This document shows, in pieces, positions 8,511 through 18,388 of a stretch of DNA of 64,000 bases. This DNA is from Hyphomicrobiales bacterium (GTDB lineage Bacteria > Pseudomonadota > Alphaproteobacteria > Rhizobiales > Rhizobiaceae): positions 21,381 through 85,380 of the forward strand of contig JAPLOZ010000097.1 in the NCBI GenBank assembly GCA_026400435.1, in the 5' to 3' direction. Position numbers and translations under genes: made by a program. The notes under the pieces are model-generated. The model was given only the letters and a program-made list of their open reading frames with translations, was not told the DNA's origin and ran no database searches. The number at the start of each line of letters is the position of its first letter. Positions within the stretch are counted from its first letter, which is position 1.

Positions 8511-9833
8511 ATGTGTGTAATTCAGCCGCTTCTCAGCGGCGAAAGATCCGAAGTGAGCCGGTACAGCTACGTCCTGCCAAAGATCAGCAAGGAACTGAAG
8601 CGGTTCGCCATGCGGCGGTTGTTGCCGACCAAGATTCGCAAGCGGCTCGAACTCCAGGACGCGACGCCGGACTTCACCCTTTACCCGACACCCGGCGCAT
8701 CGTTCCAGCCGGACAACTACGACCTCATCATCGCGACCGATCTCAGGTTTATCGGCGGTTCCGGCCAATCGACACTCGAAGAAGTGCTGGTAGCCGCGCG
8801 ACAAGGCTGGAAGGTCGGCCTGTGGCACATCGCTTCAAAGCTCGTGGAACACCGTGGCACATTGAACCGCGGCATTTCGGACGCGTTGAAGTCGGGCACT
8901 GCGACCCTGGTCAACAACGTTACCGGCCCAGTGAAGACCAAGGTACTGCTGTTTCGGCACCCCTCGGTGCTCAATTACGGCGGCGATCCGCTACCCGACA
9001 TCAGGGCCGATCACGTGCTGCTGGTCGTCAATCACACTCCAATCAAGCTTGGCCGCATCGACTACCTGCTGCCCTACTGCGTCCGCCAGCTTCGGCAGGC
9101 ATACAATGTCGAGCCAAAGGTGTTCCCGATCGGTCCGCTCATCCGAAATGCCGTCAACGAACTCTACGACGGCACCGTCCGGATGGAGGCCAGCGACTGG
9201 ACGAATGTCTTCGACCTGGACCGGTTCGCAGTTCCTCGCGAGGCTATCGACAGAAGCGTCATAAGGATCGGCAGGCACTCCCGGCCGGGGCTCGAGAAGT
9301 GGCCGACAAGCGCCGCCGACATTCGCGCGGCATACCCCATGCGGCGCGACATCGAAGTGCATATCCTCGGTGGATCCGCGGTGCCCGACCAGATTTTGCG
9401 TGGCAGGCCTGGAAACTGGAGGGTGAGCGCGTTCGGTGCGATGCCCCCAGAGTTGTTTCTATCGGGCATCGATGTATTCGTTTACTACCACCATCCCGAC
9501 TGGATAGAAGCCTTCGGCCGCGTCATCGTTGAGGCCATGGCGGCCGGCTTGCCCGTCATCTTGCCACCTCACTTCGAGCCGTTGTTCAAGGATTCGGTCA
9601 TCTTCAGCGCGCCCGAGGGTGTTCTCGGACACATCGATCGCCTCAAGACAGCTGCAACGTACCGCGCCTACTCCGAAAAGGCGCGGCGCTTTGCCGAGCA
9701 GAATTTCGGCCACGCCGCCCTCATTCTCAGGCTTGAGAGGCTCGGCCTTGCGCATGTTGCCGGACCGGACGCCTCTAGATCTGTCAGCGATAAGCATACC
9801 GATGCTATGGCGAGAAACGGCGGTGCGTCGTGA
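8511..9833 (+). CDS. Glycosyltransferase, GT4-like
   Basis: About 440 residues with a GT-B fold. The C-terminal half carries EAFGRVIVEAMAAGLPVI, the sugar-nucleotide binding motif of family GT4, preceded by VFVYYHHPDWI. The N-terminal half has DLIIATDLRFIGG and GWKVGLWHIASKLVEHRG, an acceptor-binding half of less common type. The ATG at 8511 is used; a GTG at 8553 (VSRYSYV) is an alternative and the N-terminus is uncertain. Its stop overlaps the GTG start of the sulfotransferase (GTGA), so the two enzymes are probably made together and modify the same glycan. Confidence 0.8.
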   Translation: MCVIQPLLSGERSEVSRYSYVLPKISKELKRFAMRRLLPTKIRKRLELQDATPDFTLYPTPGASFQPDNYDLIIATDLRFIGGSGQSTLEEVLVAARQGWKVGLWHIASKLVEHRGTLNRGISDALKSGTATLVNNVTGPVKTKVLLFRHPSVLNYGGDPLPDIRADHVLLVVNHTPIKLGRIDYLLPYCVRQLRQAYNVEPKVFPIGPLIRNAVNELYDGTVRMEASDWTNVFDLDRFAVPREAIDRSVIRIGRHSRPGLEKWPTSAADIRAAYPMRRDIEVHILGGSAVPDQILRGRPGNWRVSAFGAMPPELFLSGIDVFVYYHHPDWIEAFGRVIVEAMAAGLPVILPPHFEPLFKDSVIFSAPEGVLGHIDRLKTAATYRAYSEKARRFAEQNFGHAALILRLERLGLAHVAGPDASRSVSDKHTDAMARNGGAS

Positions 9834-10849
9834 CCATCTATCTGCACATCGGCTTCCCGAAAACGGGAACCTCCTCGATTCAGCATACGCTCTTTCGCAA
9901 TGCCGACCTGTTGCGGAAGAAGCACTCAATCAACTACCTGAGTTTCGCCCGCAACCACTGGCCGATAGCCTTTGCGCGGCTTGCGGAGCAGCGACCCGGC
10001 TGGCTTCGGCACGCCGTGCAGCGGCAAAATATCGGGCGCAGGCAAATCATAGAGTCGGGAGAAGCGGCGCTGGCGGACCTTCACAGGGACCGAACGATGT
10101 TCCGCCATCACGTCATATCCTCGGAGCATCTTTCCAGCCTTGAACGGAAGGGTGCGCAGGCATTCTTTTCCGACATTCAGGAAGTTGGGCTGGAGACAAA
10201 GGTTATCCTGTATGTCAGGCACCCGGCAGACGACGTCTCTTCGCGAATACAGCAAAATATTAAGATGGGCGCACGAAAACTTTCATCCCTTGATGATGTA
10301 CAAAACAAATATGAAAGTCAAATAAGAACTATAGTAGATGTTTATGGCAAAGAGAGATTGATAATCAAAAGATTCGGAAAGCAATATTTCCGGAACGGAG
10401 ATCTCGTCGATGACTTCCTGAGCATCGTCAACGACGGAGACGAAATCCGCAAGATCAAGAAAATTACGAAGAACCAGTCGCTTTCGCTCCCGGCGGTTCT
10501 GATCATGGACAAGATCAACCGGCTTTCGGACGACTATCTGGTCAAGCGGTCGCTGCTCGGAGCATTGAAGCGGGTTTCGGGTCCAAAGTTCCTGGTTCCT
10601 CGTCCGGTCGTCCAGCGCTATTTGGAAATGCATCAAACGTATCTGAGCTATCTGAAGAACGAATTCGACGTCGTATTCGACGAAGTGGACCTCAGCAAAT
10701 TCCCCGAAAGCCTGTCCTACGAGTTTTCGGAAGCGACCGTCGAGAGCATCGCGGCGGTTCTGCTGGCGAACGCGAAGCGTGGTGACGATGCCGCGCGTTC
10801 AGGTGTTCTGGACTCGGTCAAGGGACTTTTGCGCAAAATCCGCAGCTGA
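9830..10849 (+). CDS. Sulfotransferase-family protein
   Basis: A 339-residue protein beginning with HIGFPKTGTSSIQ, the 5'-phosphosulfate loop of PAPS-dependent sulfotransferases. The later segment VISSEHLSSL and YVRHPADDVSSRIQQ correspond to the 3'-phosphate binding Arg/Ser region. It is expected to move a sulfuryl group from PAPS to a carbohydrate. The start is a GTG overlapping the preceding glycosyltransferase stop by 4 bp. The middle of the gene (about 10250-10390) is strikingly AT-rich with codons such as ATA, AGA and AAA, unlike either end. Confidence 0.75.
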   Translation: MTIYLHIGFPKTGTSSIQHTLFRNADLLRKKHSINYLSFARNHWPIAFARLAEQRPGWLRHAVQRQNIGRRQIIESGEAALADLHRDRTMFRHHVISSEHLSSLERKGAQAFFSDIQEVGLETKVILYVRHPADDVSSRIQQNIKMGARKLSSLDDVQNKYESQIRTIVDVYGKERLIIKRFGKQYFRNGDLVDDFLSIVNDGDEIRKIKKITKNQSLSLPAVLIMDKINRLSDDYLVKRSLLGALKRVSGPKFLVPRPVVQRYLEMHQTYLSYLKNEFDVVFDEVDLSKFPESLSYEFSEATVESIAAVLLANAKRGDDAARSGVLDSVKGLLRKIRS

Positions 10850-10869
10850 ACCGGGTCAATCTGCAAACA

Positions 10870-12012
10870 TCAGTTCCCGGTCACCTTGCTGTACAGATCG
10901 GATTTTCGTCCCAGGAACCCGCTCGCCCGCCCGACGATCCAGCCGCAGGACCTCGCGAAAGATACCAAGGTGCGCCCCCCGGTCAATGGAACCGCCAACA
11001 GAAGGGCTGCCGCGCCGGCGGAGCGCAGCAACATCGACACCGCCAGATCCGGCATCACGCGCAGGCGACCGCGTTTTCTTATCTTGGCTCGGACGGACGT
11101 CTTCGATTGCTCGCGTCCACGTCGAAACTGATATGCGAGGCTGGTCCTCTCCGGCGGGATCGTTTCGTACACCACGGCCCCCGGCGCCCAGTCGGTGCGA
11201 ATTCCCTTGGCGATTGCGTCACGGAAGAATTGCGTGTCGCTGCCTCCAGACAGGCTCAATTCCGTGTCGAAGGAGAGCCCATGCCTGGTGAACAGTTCCG
11301 CATCGGCGAACCAGTTGTTGGTCAGGATCGCCATCCTGCCCAGTTGACCCGTGCGCAGGCGCTCGGCGGCCCTGACTTCGATCTTGCGATAGCGATCGCT
11401 GATACCCTGCTGGACGACGCGCCGATAGGCGCTGTCGGCGGGCGTCGCAATGACGGCCCGCACCGGCCCGCCGATCAGCTGCGCGCCTGACCGGGCATTG
11501 GCTTGATGGAGATGGACAAACCAGTCTTCGGCCACCGTCTCGTCGTCGTCGACGAAACAGATGATCCCTGCGCCCAGACCGAGCGCCACACGCACCGCTG
11601 CGTTGCGGGCCTGTGGAATGCCGATCTCGGGCTCAACGGCATAGACCAGAACGCCGTTGGAGAACCGTTTCCGCAGGCTGTCGACTATTTCCCGACTGGC
11701 AGCGCTCTCGTCATTTTCGACAACGATGAAGACAGGCGCTATCCCGTCAGGAATCTTCAGTCTTGACCACGAGGCGATCAGTGCCTGGAGCATCTTCGGC
11801 CGATAGCGTGTGGTGCAGCATATTGCAGCGACGGTCGTCCGAATGACGTCAGCCTCCCCGCTTTCAACGGCCGGCAGGCGTGCGCTGTCCGAGAGGGCCT
11901 TGGGCCGGGGCGCGTTCGCCTGCGTTCGCGCTAGACCAGACTGGTCGGCCACTGCATTTCGATCCTCGACCGCCCCTCTCCGATACGCCTGCGGCGACCA
12001 GAGCCCTATCAT
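10870..12012 (-). CDS. Family 2 glycosyltransferase (ExoM-like)
   Basis: A 380-residue GT-A enzyme. After about 55 poorly conserved residues come VAAICCTTRYRPKMLQALI, then IGIPQARNAAV and the metal-binding ICFVDDDETVAEDW, as in succinoglycan-type transferases such as ExoM. The C-terminus has a hydrophobic stretch (VSMLLRSAGAAALLLAVPL) that may sit in the membrane. No ATG lies between the first one at 12012 and the catalytic domain, and no clear ribosome site precedes it, so the start is uncertain. It converges on the sulfotransferase gene, and the group may build a sulfated surface polysaccharide. Confidence 0.75.
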   Translation of the reverse strand: MIGLWSPQAYRRGAVEDRNAVADQSGLARTQANAPRPKALSDSARLPAVESGEADVIRTTVAAICCTTRYRPKMLQALIASWSRLKIPDGIAPVFIVVENDESAASREIVDSLRKRFSNGVLVYAVEPEIGIPQARNAAVRVALGLGAGIICFVDDDETVAEDWFVHLHQANARSGAQLIGGPVRAVIATPADSAYRRVVQQGISDRYRKIEVRAAERLRTGQLGRMAILTNNWFADAELFTRHGLSFDTELSLSGGSDTQFFRDAIAKGIRTDWAPGAVVYETIPPERTSLAYQFRRGREQSKTSVRAKIRKRGRLRVMPDLAVSMLLRSAGAAALLLAVPLTGGRTLVSFARSCGWIVGRASGFLGRKSDLYSKVTGN

Positions 12013-12027
12013 TCATACAGGGAATTT

Positions 12028-12103
<76 letters not shown>

Positions 12104-12283
12104 ACACCCGGCTTGCGTGCCGGCGCCGTTTCCGGCGAAGAGATTAGGCCCGGGCCTCATCGGCCCGCGCCGCTGGCGGCTTCTAGCGCCGCATCCATGC
12201 AATATCAAGCCTGCCGGCGCGCTTATTTGGGATTGGCGCCAGCATTGAAGTACCGCTCACCCGGACGGGTGTGGCGGTGAAGA

Positions 12284-12667
12284 TCAGACTTCGTCCTCGT
12301 CCTCGCCGACGCCGATGATATCGGCGACGTCGTCGTCCTCTTCTTCCTCTTCTTCAAGGAAGGTGTCCTCGTCGTCGTCGCCGAGATCGACATCTTCCTC
12401 GTCCTCGATCTCGGGGATGTCGTCGCCCTTGGCCTCGTCGTCCGCCTCCTCAAGCGAAACCACCTCGGGCGCTTCGTCCTCCGTGTCGGCTTCCTTTTCG
12501 TCTGCCTCGACCTCTTCCTCGACGGGCTTTTCGTTGCCCGCCTCGAAAACCGAGCGCGGATAGGCCTTGCCCGTATAGGGCGAGACTATGGGATCCTTGT
12601 TAAGATCATAGAATTTCCGACCCGTCTCCGGGTCGATGCGTTTTGTGCCAAGCTCGGATTTCGCCAC
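12284..12667 (-). CDS. Acidic TIGR02300-family protein
   Basis: A 127-residue protein of a family confined mainly to Alphaproteobacteria. The first 45 residues are the conserved part (ELGTKRIDPETGRKFYDLNK, then PIVSPYTGKAYP), which looks like a small zinc-ribbon-derived fold without the cysteines. The rest is an extremely acidic, low-complexity Glu/Asp tail ending GEDEDEV. The start is a GTG at 12665-12667 with GAGGA six nt upstream. Function is unknown. It is divergent from aroA across about 200 bp, the arrangement usual for this family in rhizobia. Confidence 0.85.
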   Translation of the reverse strand: MAKSELGTKRIDPETGRKFYDLNKDPIVSPYTGKAYPRSVFEAGNEKPVEEEVEADEKEADTEDEAPEVVSLEEADDEAKGDDIPEIEDEEDVDLGDDDEDTFLEEEEEEDDDVADIIGVGEDEDEV

Positions 12668-12788
12668 TGCCGATCCTCGTCCGTGATTTCGGTCCCCATA
12701 GCCACAGATCGTGGCCCTGTCAAAGCAAAAGGCGGGCATCGTCGACGCATGTCGCAAAGGCTGCCGGCAAAGGGCCGCGAGGGGATGA

Positions 12789-14207
<1,419 letters not shown>

Positions 14208-14217
14208 AGGAGGTCGC

Positions 14218-14862
14218 ATGTACCAGCCGCCGCATTTCCGCGAGGAGGACCTGTCGGTACAGCATGCGTTGATCCGGGCGCATCCGCTTGGCCTGCTGAT
14301 CACGTCGGGCGATGCTTGGCCAACCGCCAACCTCCTGCCCTTTCACCTCGATGCATCGCTGTCGGAAAAGGGCACCCTGCAGGTCCACATGGCCAAGGCC
14401 AACGACCAATGGCGCGACATCGAGACCGGCGCGCCGGTGCTTGCCGTATTCCAGGGCGCCGACTCCTATGTGACGCCTTCCTGGTACGTGAGCAAACAGG
14501 AGACCGGCAAGGTCGTGCCGACGTGGAACTACGCCGTGGTGCAGGTGCGTGGGCGTGCGACGACGATCCACGACGCCGACTGGCTGCGCCGGCAAATCGG
14601 CGCACTGACCGGCGAGCATGAGGCTATGCGCGAGCACGCCTGGGCGGTTGAAGACGCGCCGGACGCCTACATCGCCGCGCAGATCAAGGGCATCGTCGGC
14701 GTCGAGATCGAGATCGTCGAAATCGCAGGCAAATGGAAGATCAGCCAGAACCGTCCGGCTGCCGATATTGCCAGCGTCGCCACGGCGCTCGCCGATCAGT
14801 CCGACCCGCACCATGACCCCGACATGGCCGCTCTGGTCGCGCGCAACGTCACCGATCGCTGA
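14218..14862 (+). CDS. PaiB-family FMN-binding protein
   Basis: A 214-residue protein of the PaiB family, a split-barrel flavin-binding fold originally described as a negative regulator of sporulation and protease genes in Bacillus. Typical segments are the start MYQPPHFREED, GLLITSG, ANLLPFHLD, and PSWYVSKQETGKVVPTWNYAVVQVRG. It has no DNA-binding helix-turn-helix, and in Proteobacteria its role is unknown. A strong AAGGAGG lies 5 nt before the ATG and only 10 bp separate it from aroA, so it is probably read from the aroA transcript. Confidence 0.88.
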   Translation: MYQPPHFREEDLSVQHALIRAHPLGLLITSGDAWPTANLLPFHLDASLSEKGTLQVHMAKANDQWRDIETGAPVLAVFQGADSYVTPSWYVSKQETGKVVPTWNYAVVQVRGRATTIHDADWLRRQIGALTGEHEAMREHAWAVEDAPDAYIAAQIKGIVGVEIEIVEIAGKWKISQNRPAADIASVATALADQSDPHHDPDMAALVARNVTDR

Positions 14863-14877
14863 ACTGCGGAGCCGACG

Positions 14878-15603
14878 CTAGTTCCCCTCTTGGTGCTGCG
14901 GGTAGGAGATAATCGACAGATAGCGGATCGGCAGCCTGGTCAGTTCCTCGGGGCCGTGCGGCGCGTCGGCGTCGAAGAACAGGCTGTCGCCCGGCAGCAT
15001 GCGAAAGAGGTGCGAGCCATGGCGATAAACCACCTCGCCTTCGAGCATGTAGATGAACTCCATGCCTTCGTGCTGGAAGGTCGGGAACACATCGGAATCG
15101 GCTGACAGCGTTATGAGATAAGGCTCGACGACCACGCCCGAAGTGTTGGCGTCGACATGCCCGAGCAGATTGTACTGGTGTCCCGCCCGCGTTCCGCGCC
15201 GCTCTATCTCGATGCCTTCGCCAGCCTTCACGAAGACCGCGCTGCGCTCCTCCTCGAAACGGCGGAAGAAGGCTGTCACCGGCACGCCGAGCGCCCGGGA
15301 AAGCGCCTGCAGTGTGGTCAGGGAAGGCGAAGTGATGCCGTTCTCGATCTTGGACAGCATGCCGAGCGACAGGCTGGTCGCCTGGGCGAGGTCGGCGACC
15401 GTGATGCCGAGCTTCTTGCGGAACGCCCGGACCTCGCGGCCGATCGCCACCTCCAGCACCTTCTCCCTGGCGTCCCGTACGGCATGGGGATCCTGCGTCA
15501 GCGGTGGACGGATGGCATGGATCTCGGCGACCGCCTGCCTGAAAGGCTTGATGTCGTCAGCCCCGTTTTTGCCGGCTCTGCCCCTGCCGTCCTTGCTCGC
15601 CAT
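14878..15603 (-). CDS. XRE-family regulator with C-terminal cupin domain
   Basis: A 241-residue transcription factor. Residues about 55-115 form an XRE helix-turn-helix (REVRAFRKKLGITVADLAQ, then LSLGMLSKIENGITSPSL), and residues about 165-235 a cupin barrel (FPTFQHEGMEFIYMLEGEV, GDSLFFDADAPHGPEE). Such proteins bind a small ligand in the cupin and repress or activate a neighbouring catabolic gene. It is divergent from tmm across 232 bp that include a perfect palindrome, so control of tmm, with trimethylamine or a derivative as ligand, is the simplest reading. Confidence 0.88.
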   Translation of the reverse strand: MASKDGRGRAGKNGADDIKPFRQAVAEIHAIRPPLTQDPHAVRDAREKVLEVAIGREVRAFRKKLGITVADLAQATSLSLGMLSKIENGITSPSLTTLQALSRALGVPVTAFFRRFEEERSAVFVKAGEGIEIERRGTRAGHQYNLLGHVDANTSGVVVEPYLITLSADSDVFPTFQHEGMEFIYMLEGEVVYRHGSHLFRMLPGDSLFFDADAPHGPEELTRLPIRYLSIISYPQHQEGN

Positions 15604-15665
15604 TTCCGATCACCGCCTGCCGGGAGATTTCACCCCGATGAATTATTCCAGCCTCTTCTATGCAA

Positions 15666-15684
15666 TGCCATGAATGTCATGGCA
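15666..15684. promoter_or_regulatory. Perfect palindrome, candidate operator
   Basis: TGCCATGA-ATG-TCATGGCA is a perfect 8-bp inverted repeat with a 3-nt centre, lying 63 bp before the regulator start and about 150 bp before tmm. Its size and position fit an operator for the XRE/cupin protein controlling itself and tmm. No second copy was found before the transporter operon. Confidence 0.5.
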
Positions 15685-15756
15685 ACAAACGTGGCCTGAC
15701 GAGGTGCTGGCGCTAGGATCTTCGACGGTTCCTGGGCAGCCACATTGACAGGCTTA

Positions 15757-15770
15757 CAGGAGAATTTATT
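15757..15770 (+). promoter_or_regulatory. Motif shared by the tmm and tmoX upstream regions
   Basis: CAGGAGAATTTATT lies 66 bp before tmm. A near-identical CAGGAAAATTTAT occurs at 22593-22605, about 98 bp before tmoX, on the same DNA strand and so in opposite orientation relative to the gene. It is AT-rich in a GC-rich background. Whether it is a protein site or part of each promoter cannot be told from sequence. Confidence 0.35.
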
Positions 15771-15835
15771 GTCCTCACAGTGAAATTTGTTTCCACCAGA
15801 GACAAGGGGAAACGGTGCAGATGGGAGTATCGGGA

Positions 15836-17179
15836 ATGAACAAGCGCGTCGCCGTCATCGGCGCCGGACCCTCCGGCCTCGCCCAACTCAGGGCGTTCAA
15901 GTCGGCAGCGGACAAGGGTGCCGGTATTCCCGAGGTCGTCTGCTTCGAAAAGCAGGCCGACTGGGGCGGCTTGTGGAACTACACCTGGCGAACCGGGCTC
16001 GACGAGCACGGCGACCCCGTACACGGCTCGATGTACCGCTATCTCTGGTCTAACGGCCCCAAGGAGTGCCTTGAGTTCGCCGACTACACGTTCGAGGAAC
16101 ATTTTGGGCGGCCGATCGGCTCGTACCCGCCGCGCGCCGTCTTGTGGGACTATATCAAGGGCCGCGTCGAGAAATCGGGCGTGCGCAATTGGGTGCGCTT
16201 CAACACGCCGGTCCGCATGGTGACATGGTCGGATCAGACCAAGAAGTTCACCGTGACCGCGCATGACCGCACCGCGGACCACACCTATTCGGAGGAATTC
16301 GATTTCGTGGTCGTGGCATCCGGCCACTTCTCGGTGCCGAACGTACCCTATTTCGAGGGCTTCGAGACCTTCCAGGGCCGCGTGCTGCACAGCCACGACT
16401 TCCGCGACGCCACCGAGTTCAAGGACAAGAACGTGCTGGTCGTCGGCCGCTCCTATTCGGCGGAGGACATCGGTTCGCAGTGCTACAAATATGGCGCGAA
16501 GTCGATCACAGTCAGCTACCGCTCCGGACCGATGGCCTTCAACTTCCCCGAGGGCTGGGAGCAGAAACCGCTGCTCATGAAGGTCGTCGGCAAGACGGCG
16601 CATTTCAAGGACGGCAGCACCAAGGAGATCGACGCAATCATCCTGTGCACCGGCTACCTGCACGCCTTCCCTTTCCTCACCGACGAACTGAAGCTCAAGA
16701 CCAACAACCGCATGTGGCCATCAGGCATCTACAAGGGCGTGGTGTGGGAGAAGAACCCGGCGCTTTTCTACGTCGGCATGCAGGACCAGTTCTACACCTT
16801 CAACATGTTCGACGCGCAGGCCTGGTACGCACGCGACGTCATGCTCGGCCGCATCAAGCTTCCTTCCCCCGACGCGATGGCGGCCGACAGTGCCAAGTGG
16901 CGTGCGCGCGAAGAGACGCTCGCCGACGCCAAACAGATGATCTGGTTCCAGGGCGACTACACCAAGGAACTGATCGAGGCGACCGACTATCCGTCCTTCG
17001 ACATCGAGGAAACCAACAAGACCTTCATGGAGTGGGAGCACCACAAGATGGAGAATATCATGGGCTTCCGCGACAACGCCTACCGCTCGCTGATGACCGG
17101 CACCATGGCGCCAAAACACCACACCAAGTGGATGGAGGCGATGGACGATTCGCTGGAGAGTTATTTGCAGGTGAAGTGA
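15836..17179 (+). CDS. tmm: Trimethylamine monooxygenase (flavin-containing)
   Basis: A 447-residue class B flavin monooxygenase that oxidises trimethylamine to its N-oxide with NADPH and O2. The FAD motif is VIGAGPSG (residues 8-14), the FMO signature [11 protein letters not shown] (179-189), and the NADPH motif GRSYSAED (204-211) with the Tyr at 207 known as important in marine Tmm. [12 protein letters not shown] replaces the usual ATGY motif. Overall pattern and length match Tmm of roseobacters and Methylocella rather than other FMOs. The ATG at 15836 has GGGAG about 8 nt upstream; an in-frame ATG lies 7 codons earlier. A TMAO-type importer is convergent downstream. Confidence 0.9.
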   Translation: MNKRVAVIGAGPSGLAQLRAFKSAADKGAGIPEVVCFEKQADWGGLWNYTWRTGLDEHGDPVHGSMYRYLWSNGPKECLEFADYTFEEHFGRPIGSYPPRAVLWDYIKGRVEKSGVRNWVRFNTPVRMVTWSDQTKKFTVTAHDRTADHTYSEEFDFVVVASGHFSVPNVPYFEGFETFQGRVLHSHDFRDATEFKDKNVLVVGRSYSAEDIGSQCYKYGAKSITVSYRSGPMAFNFPEGWEQKPLLMKVVGKTAHFKDGSTKEIDAIILCTGYLHAFPFLTDELKLKTNNRMWPSGIYKGVVWEKNPALFYVGMQDQFYTFNMFDAQAWYARDVMLGRIKLPSPDAMAADSAKWRAREETLADAKQMIWFQGDYTKELIEATDYPSFDIEETNKTFMEWEHHKMENIMGFRDNAYRSLMTGTMAPKHHTKWMEAMDDSLESYLQVK

Positions 17180-17193
17180 CAAACCCGCTCTGC

Positions 17194-17222
17194 GCCATCG
17201 TCGGGACAAACCCGAGGATGGC
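17194..17222. terminator. Hairpin between convergent tmm and NTF2-fold gene
   Basis: GCCATCgTCGGG-ACAAA-CCCGAgGATGGC forms a stem of 6 + 5 bp with one G-G mismatch and a 5-nt loop, 15 bp after the tmm stop and 12 bp from the stop of the opposing gene. There is no long T-run, so it may be a weak bidirectional terminator or an mRNA-end stabiliser. Confidence 0.5.
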
Positions 17223-17234
17223 ATTGGAGCGCCC

Positions 17235-17603
17235 TCACTTCCCGAATTGCGGCGAGCCGTGGTGCTGGGCGATCTTCCAGTCGCCGTTCTTCTTCACCAG
17301 CGCCCACGTCATGCGGTAGGGGCTCGGCTTGTCGCCGTCGGCAAAGATGACATGCCCTGATGTCACGGCCACATCCGACGTCAATTGCCTTACCTCGGGC
17401 ATCGGGTATGCGGCGACCCGCATGCCCGCCGGACGGCCGCCAAAATAGTCCCGGATCCTGGCGCGGCCCTTCTGCAGTTCGTCGACCGACCCGAACAGAA
17501 TCGCATCCTCCATGTAAAGCGCCATGTGGCGGTCGAGATCGTGAGCGTTGAACGCCGCGATCCATTCGGAAAGCAGGGTTTCGACGGTCGGCGTTGCGTT
17601 CAT
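17235..17603 (-). CDS. NTF2-fold (SnoaL/SgcJ-like) protein
   Basis: A 122-residue cone-shaped NTF2-like protein. The first helix WIAAFNAHDLDRHMALYMEDAILFGS and the later strands GHVIFADGDK and MTWALVKKNGDWKIAQHH are typical of the SgcJ/EcaC and SnoaL-like groups, which hold enzymes and ligand binders. The ATG at 17603 sits 8 nt after GGAGG; another ATG two codons earlier is too close to it. It is the last gene of the tmoX-W-V operon, 47 bp after the previous gene. A role linked to methylated amines is only implied by position. Confidence 0.75.
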   Translation of the reverse strand: MNATPTVETLLSEWIAAFNAHDLDRHMALYMEDAILFGSVDELQKGRARIRDYFGGRPAGMRVAAYPMPEVRQLTSDVAVTSGHVIFADGDKPSPYRMTWALVKKNGDWKIAQHHGSPQFGK

Positions 17604-17650
17604 GCTCATGTCCTCCCGATCACGGCATCCACTACCGGAGCCGGTATGAT

Positions 17651-18364
17651 CTACCAATCGACCAGCAGGTCGATGTCTTCGTCGGCAAAGCCGTAGCTCG
17701 CCATCATGCGCCGGTGTTCCGTGCTGCCAAGATAAGACGAGAGGATCTCGTCCACCTCGGCTACGAACTCCTGATCGTCTCTGCGAAATCCGAACGAGCC
17801 GGCAGCGGGCTTCTTTTCCGCGACCGGAACGGTGACTACCTCAAGTTCGTGTTCCGCGAGCTGGCTGAGGTAACCGGCATGGGCGCGGGCAACGCTCGCA
17901 AAGGCGTCCGCCTTACCATTGCGTACGGCATTCGCCGCATCCCCATAGGTATCGAAGACAACAAGGCGGTTTTCGGGAATCAGCGCATCCGTTGCGGCAC
18001 TATGCTGCACTTGGTCGCGAACCACTGCGAGCCTGCAATATCGTTCCGACGCTACCGACAGGTATCCGGTCAATCCAAGCGGGTTAGATTTCCTCACCAG
18101 CAGACCGTCTGGTAGCACCCATATGGGGCGACTGAAGGCCGCGATGGAGCGCCGCTGCTCTGTGGCGAAAAGACCGGTGGTCATGTCCCATCGATGGTTG
18201 CCGAGGCCGGGCAACAGCTCCGCAAATTCCGCTTCGACGAACTCGTGTGCCTCGACGCCGAGCTCCTGCAAGGCATGGCGAGCAAGCTCCACGTCGCAGC
18301 CCGTCGCAATTCCGTCTCCGCCTCGGAAGTTGAACGGGGGCTCGATAAGGTAGGCGAATCTCAT
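17651..18364 (-). CDS. Solute-binding-fold protein (SBP_bac_3) without signal peptide
   Basis: A 237-residue periplasmic-binding-protein type II fold: FAYLIEPPFNFRGGDGIATGCDVELARHAL and DMTTGLFATEQRRSIAAFSRP match family 3 solute-binding proteins. Unlike transport-associated members it has no signal peptide, starting directly at MRFAYLIEPP, so it should stay in the cytosol. It is 24 bp after the permease gene tmoV in the same operon. It may be a cytosolic ligand sensor or an orphan enzyme-like protein. Whether an upstream start adds a signal was checked and no hydrophobic segment is present. Confidence 0.75.
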   Translation of the reverse strand: MRFAYLIEPPFNFRGGDGIATGCDVELARHALQELGVEAHEFVEAEFAELLPGLGNHRWDMTTGLFATEQRRSIAAFSRPIWVLPDGLLVRKSNPLGLTGYLSVASERYCRLAVVRDQVQHSAATDALIPENRLVVFDTYGDAANAVRNGKADAFASVARAHAGYLSQLAEHELEVVTVPVAEKKPAAGSFGFRRDDQEFVAEVDEILSSYLGSTEHRRMMASYGFADEDIDLLVDW

Positions 18365-18388
18365 GTTGTCCCGCCCTGCTTTGCCGAT

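Noticed and set aside
10850..10885. ACCGGG/CCCGGT inverted pair as terminator between the sulfotransferase and GT2 genes
   Set aside because: The arms are only 6 bp with a 20-nt loop, lie partly in coding sequence and have no T-run.
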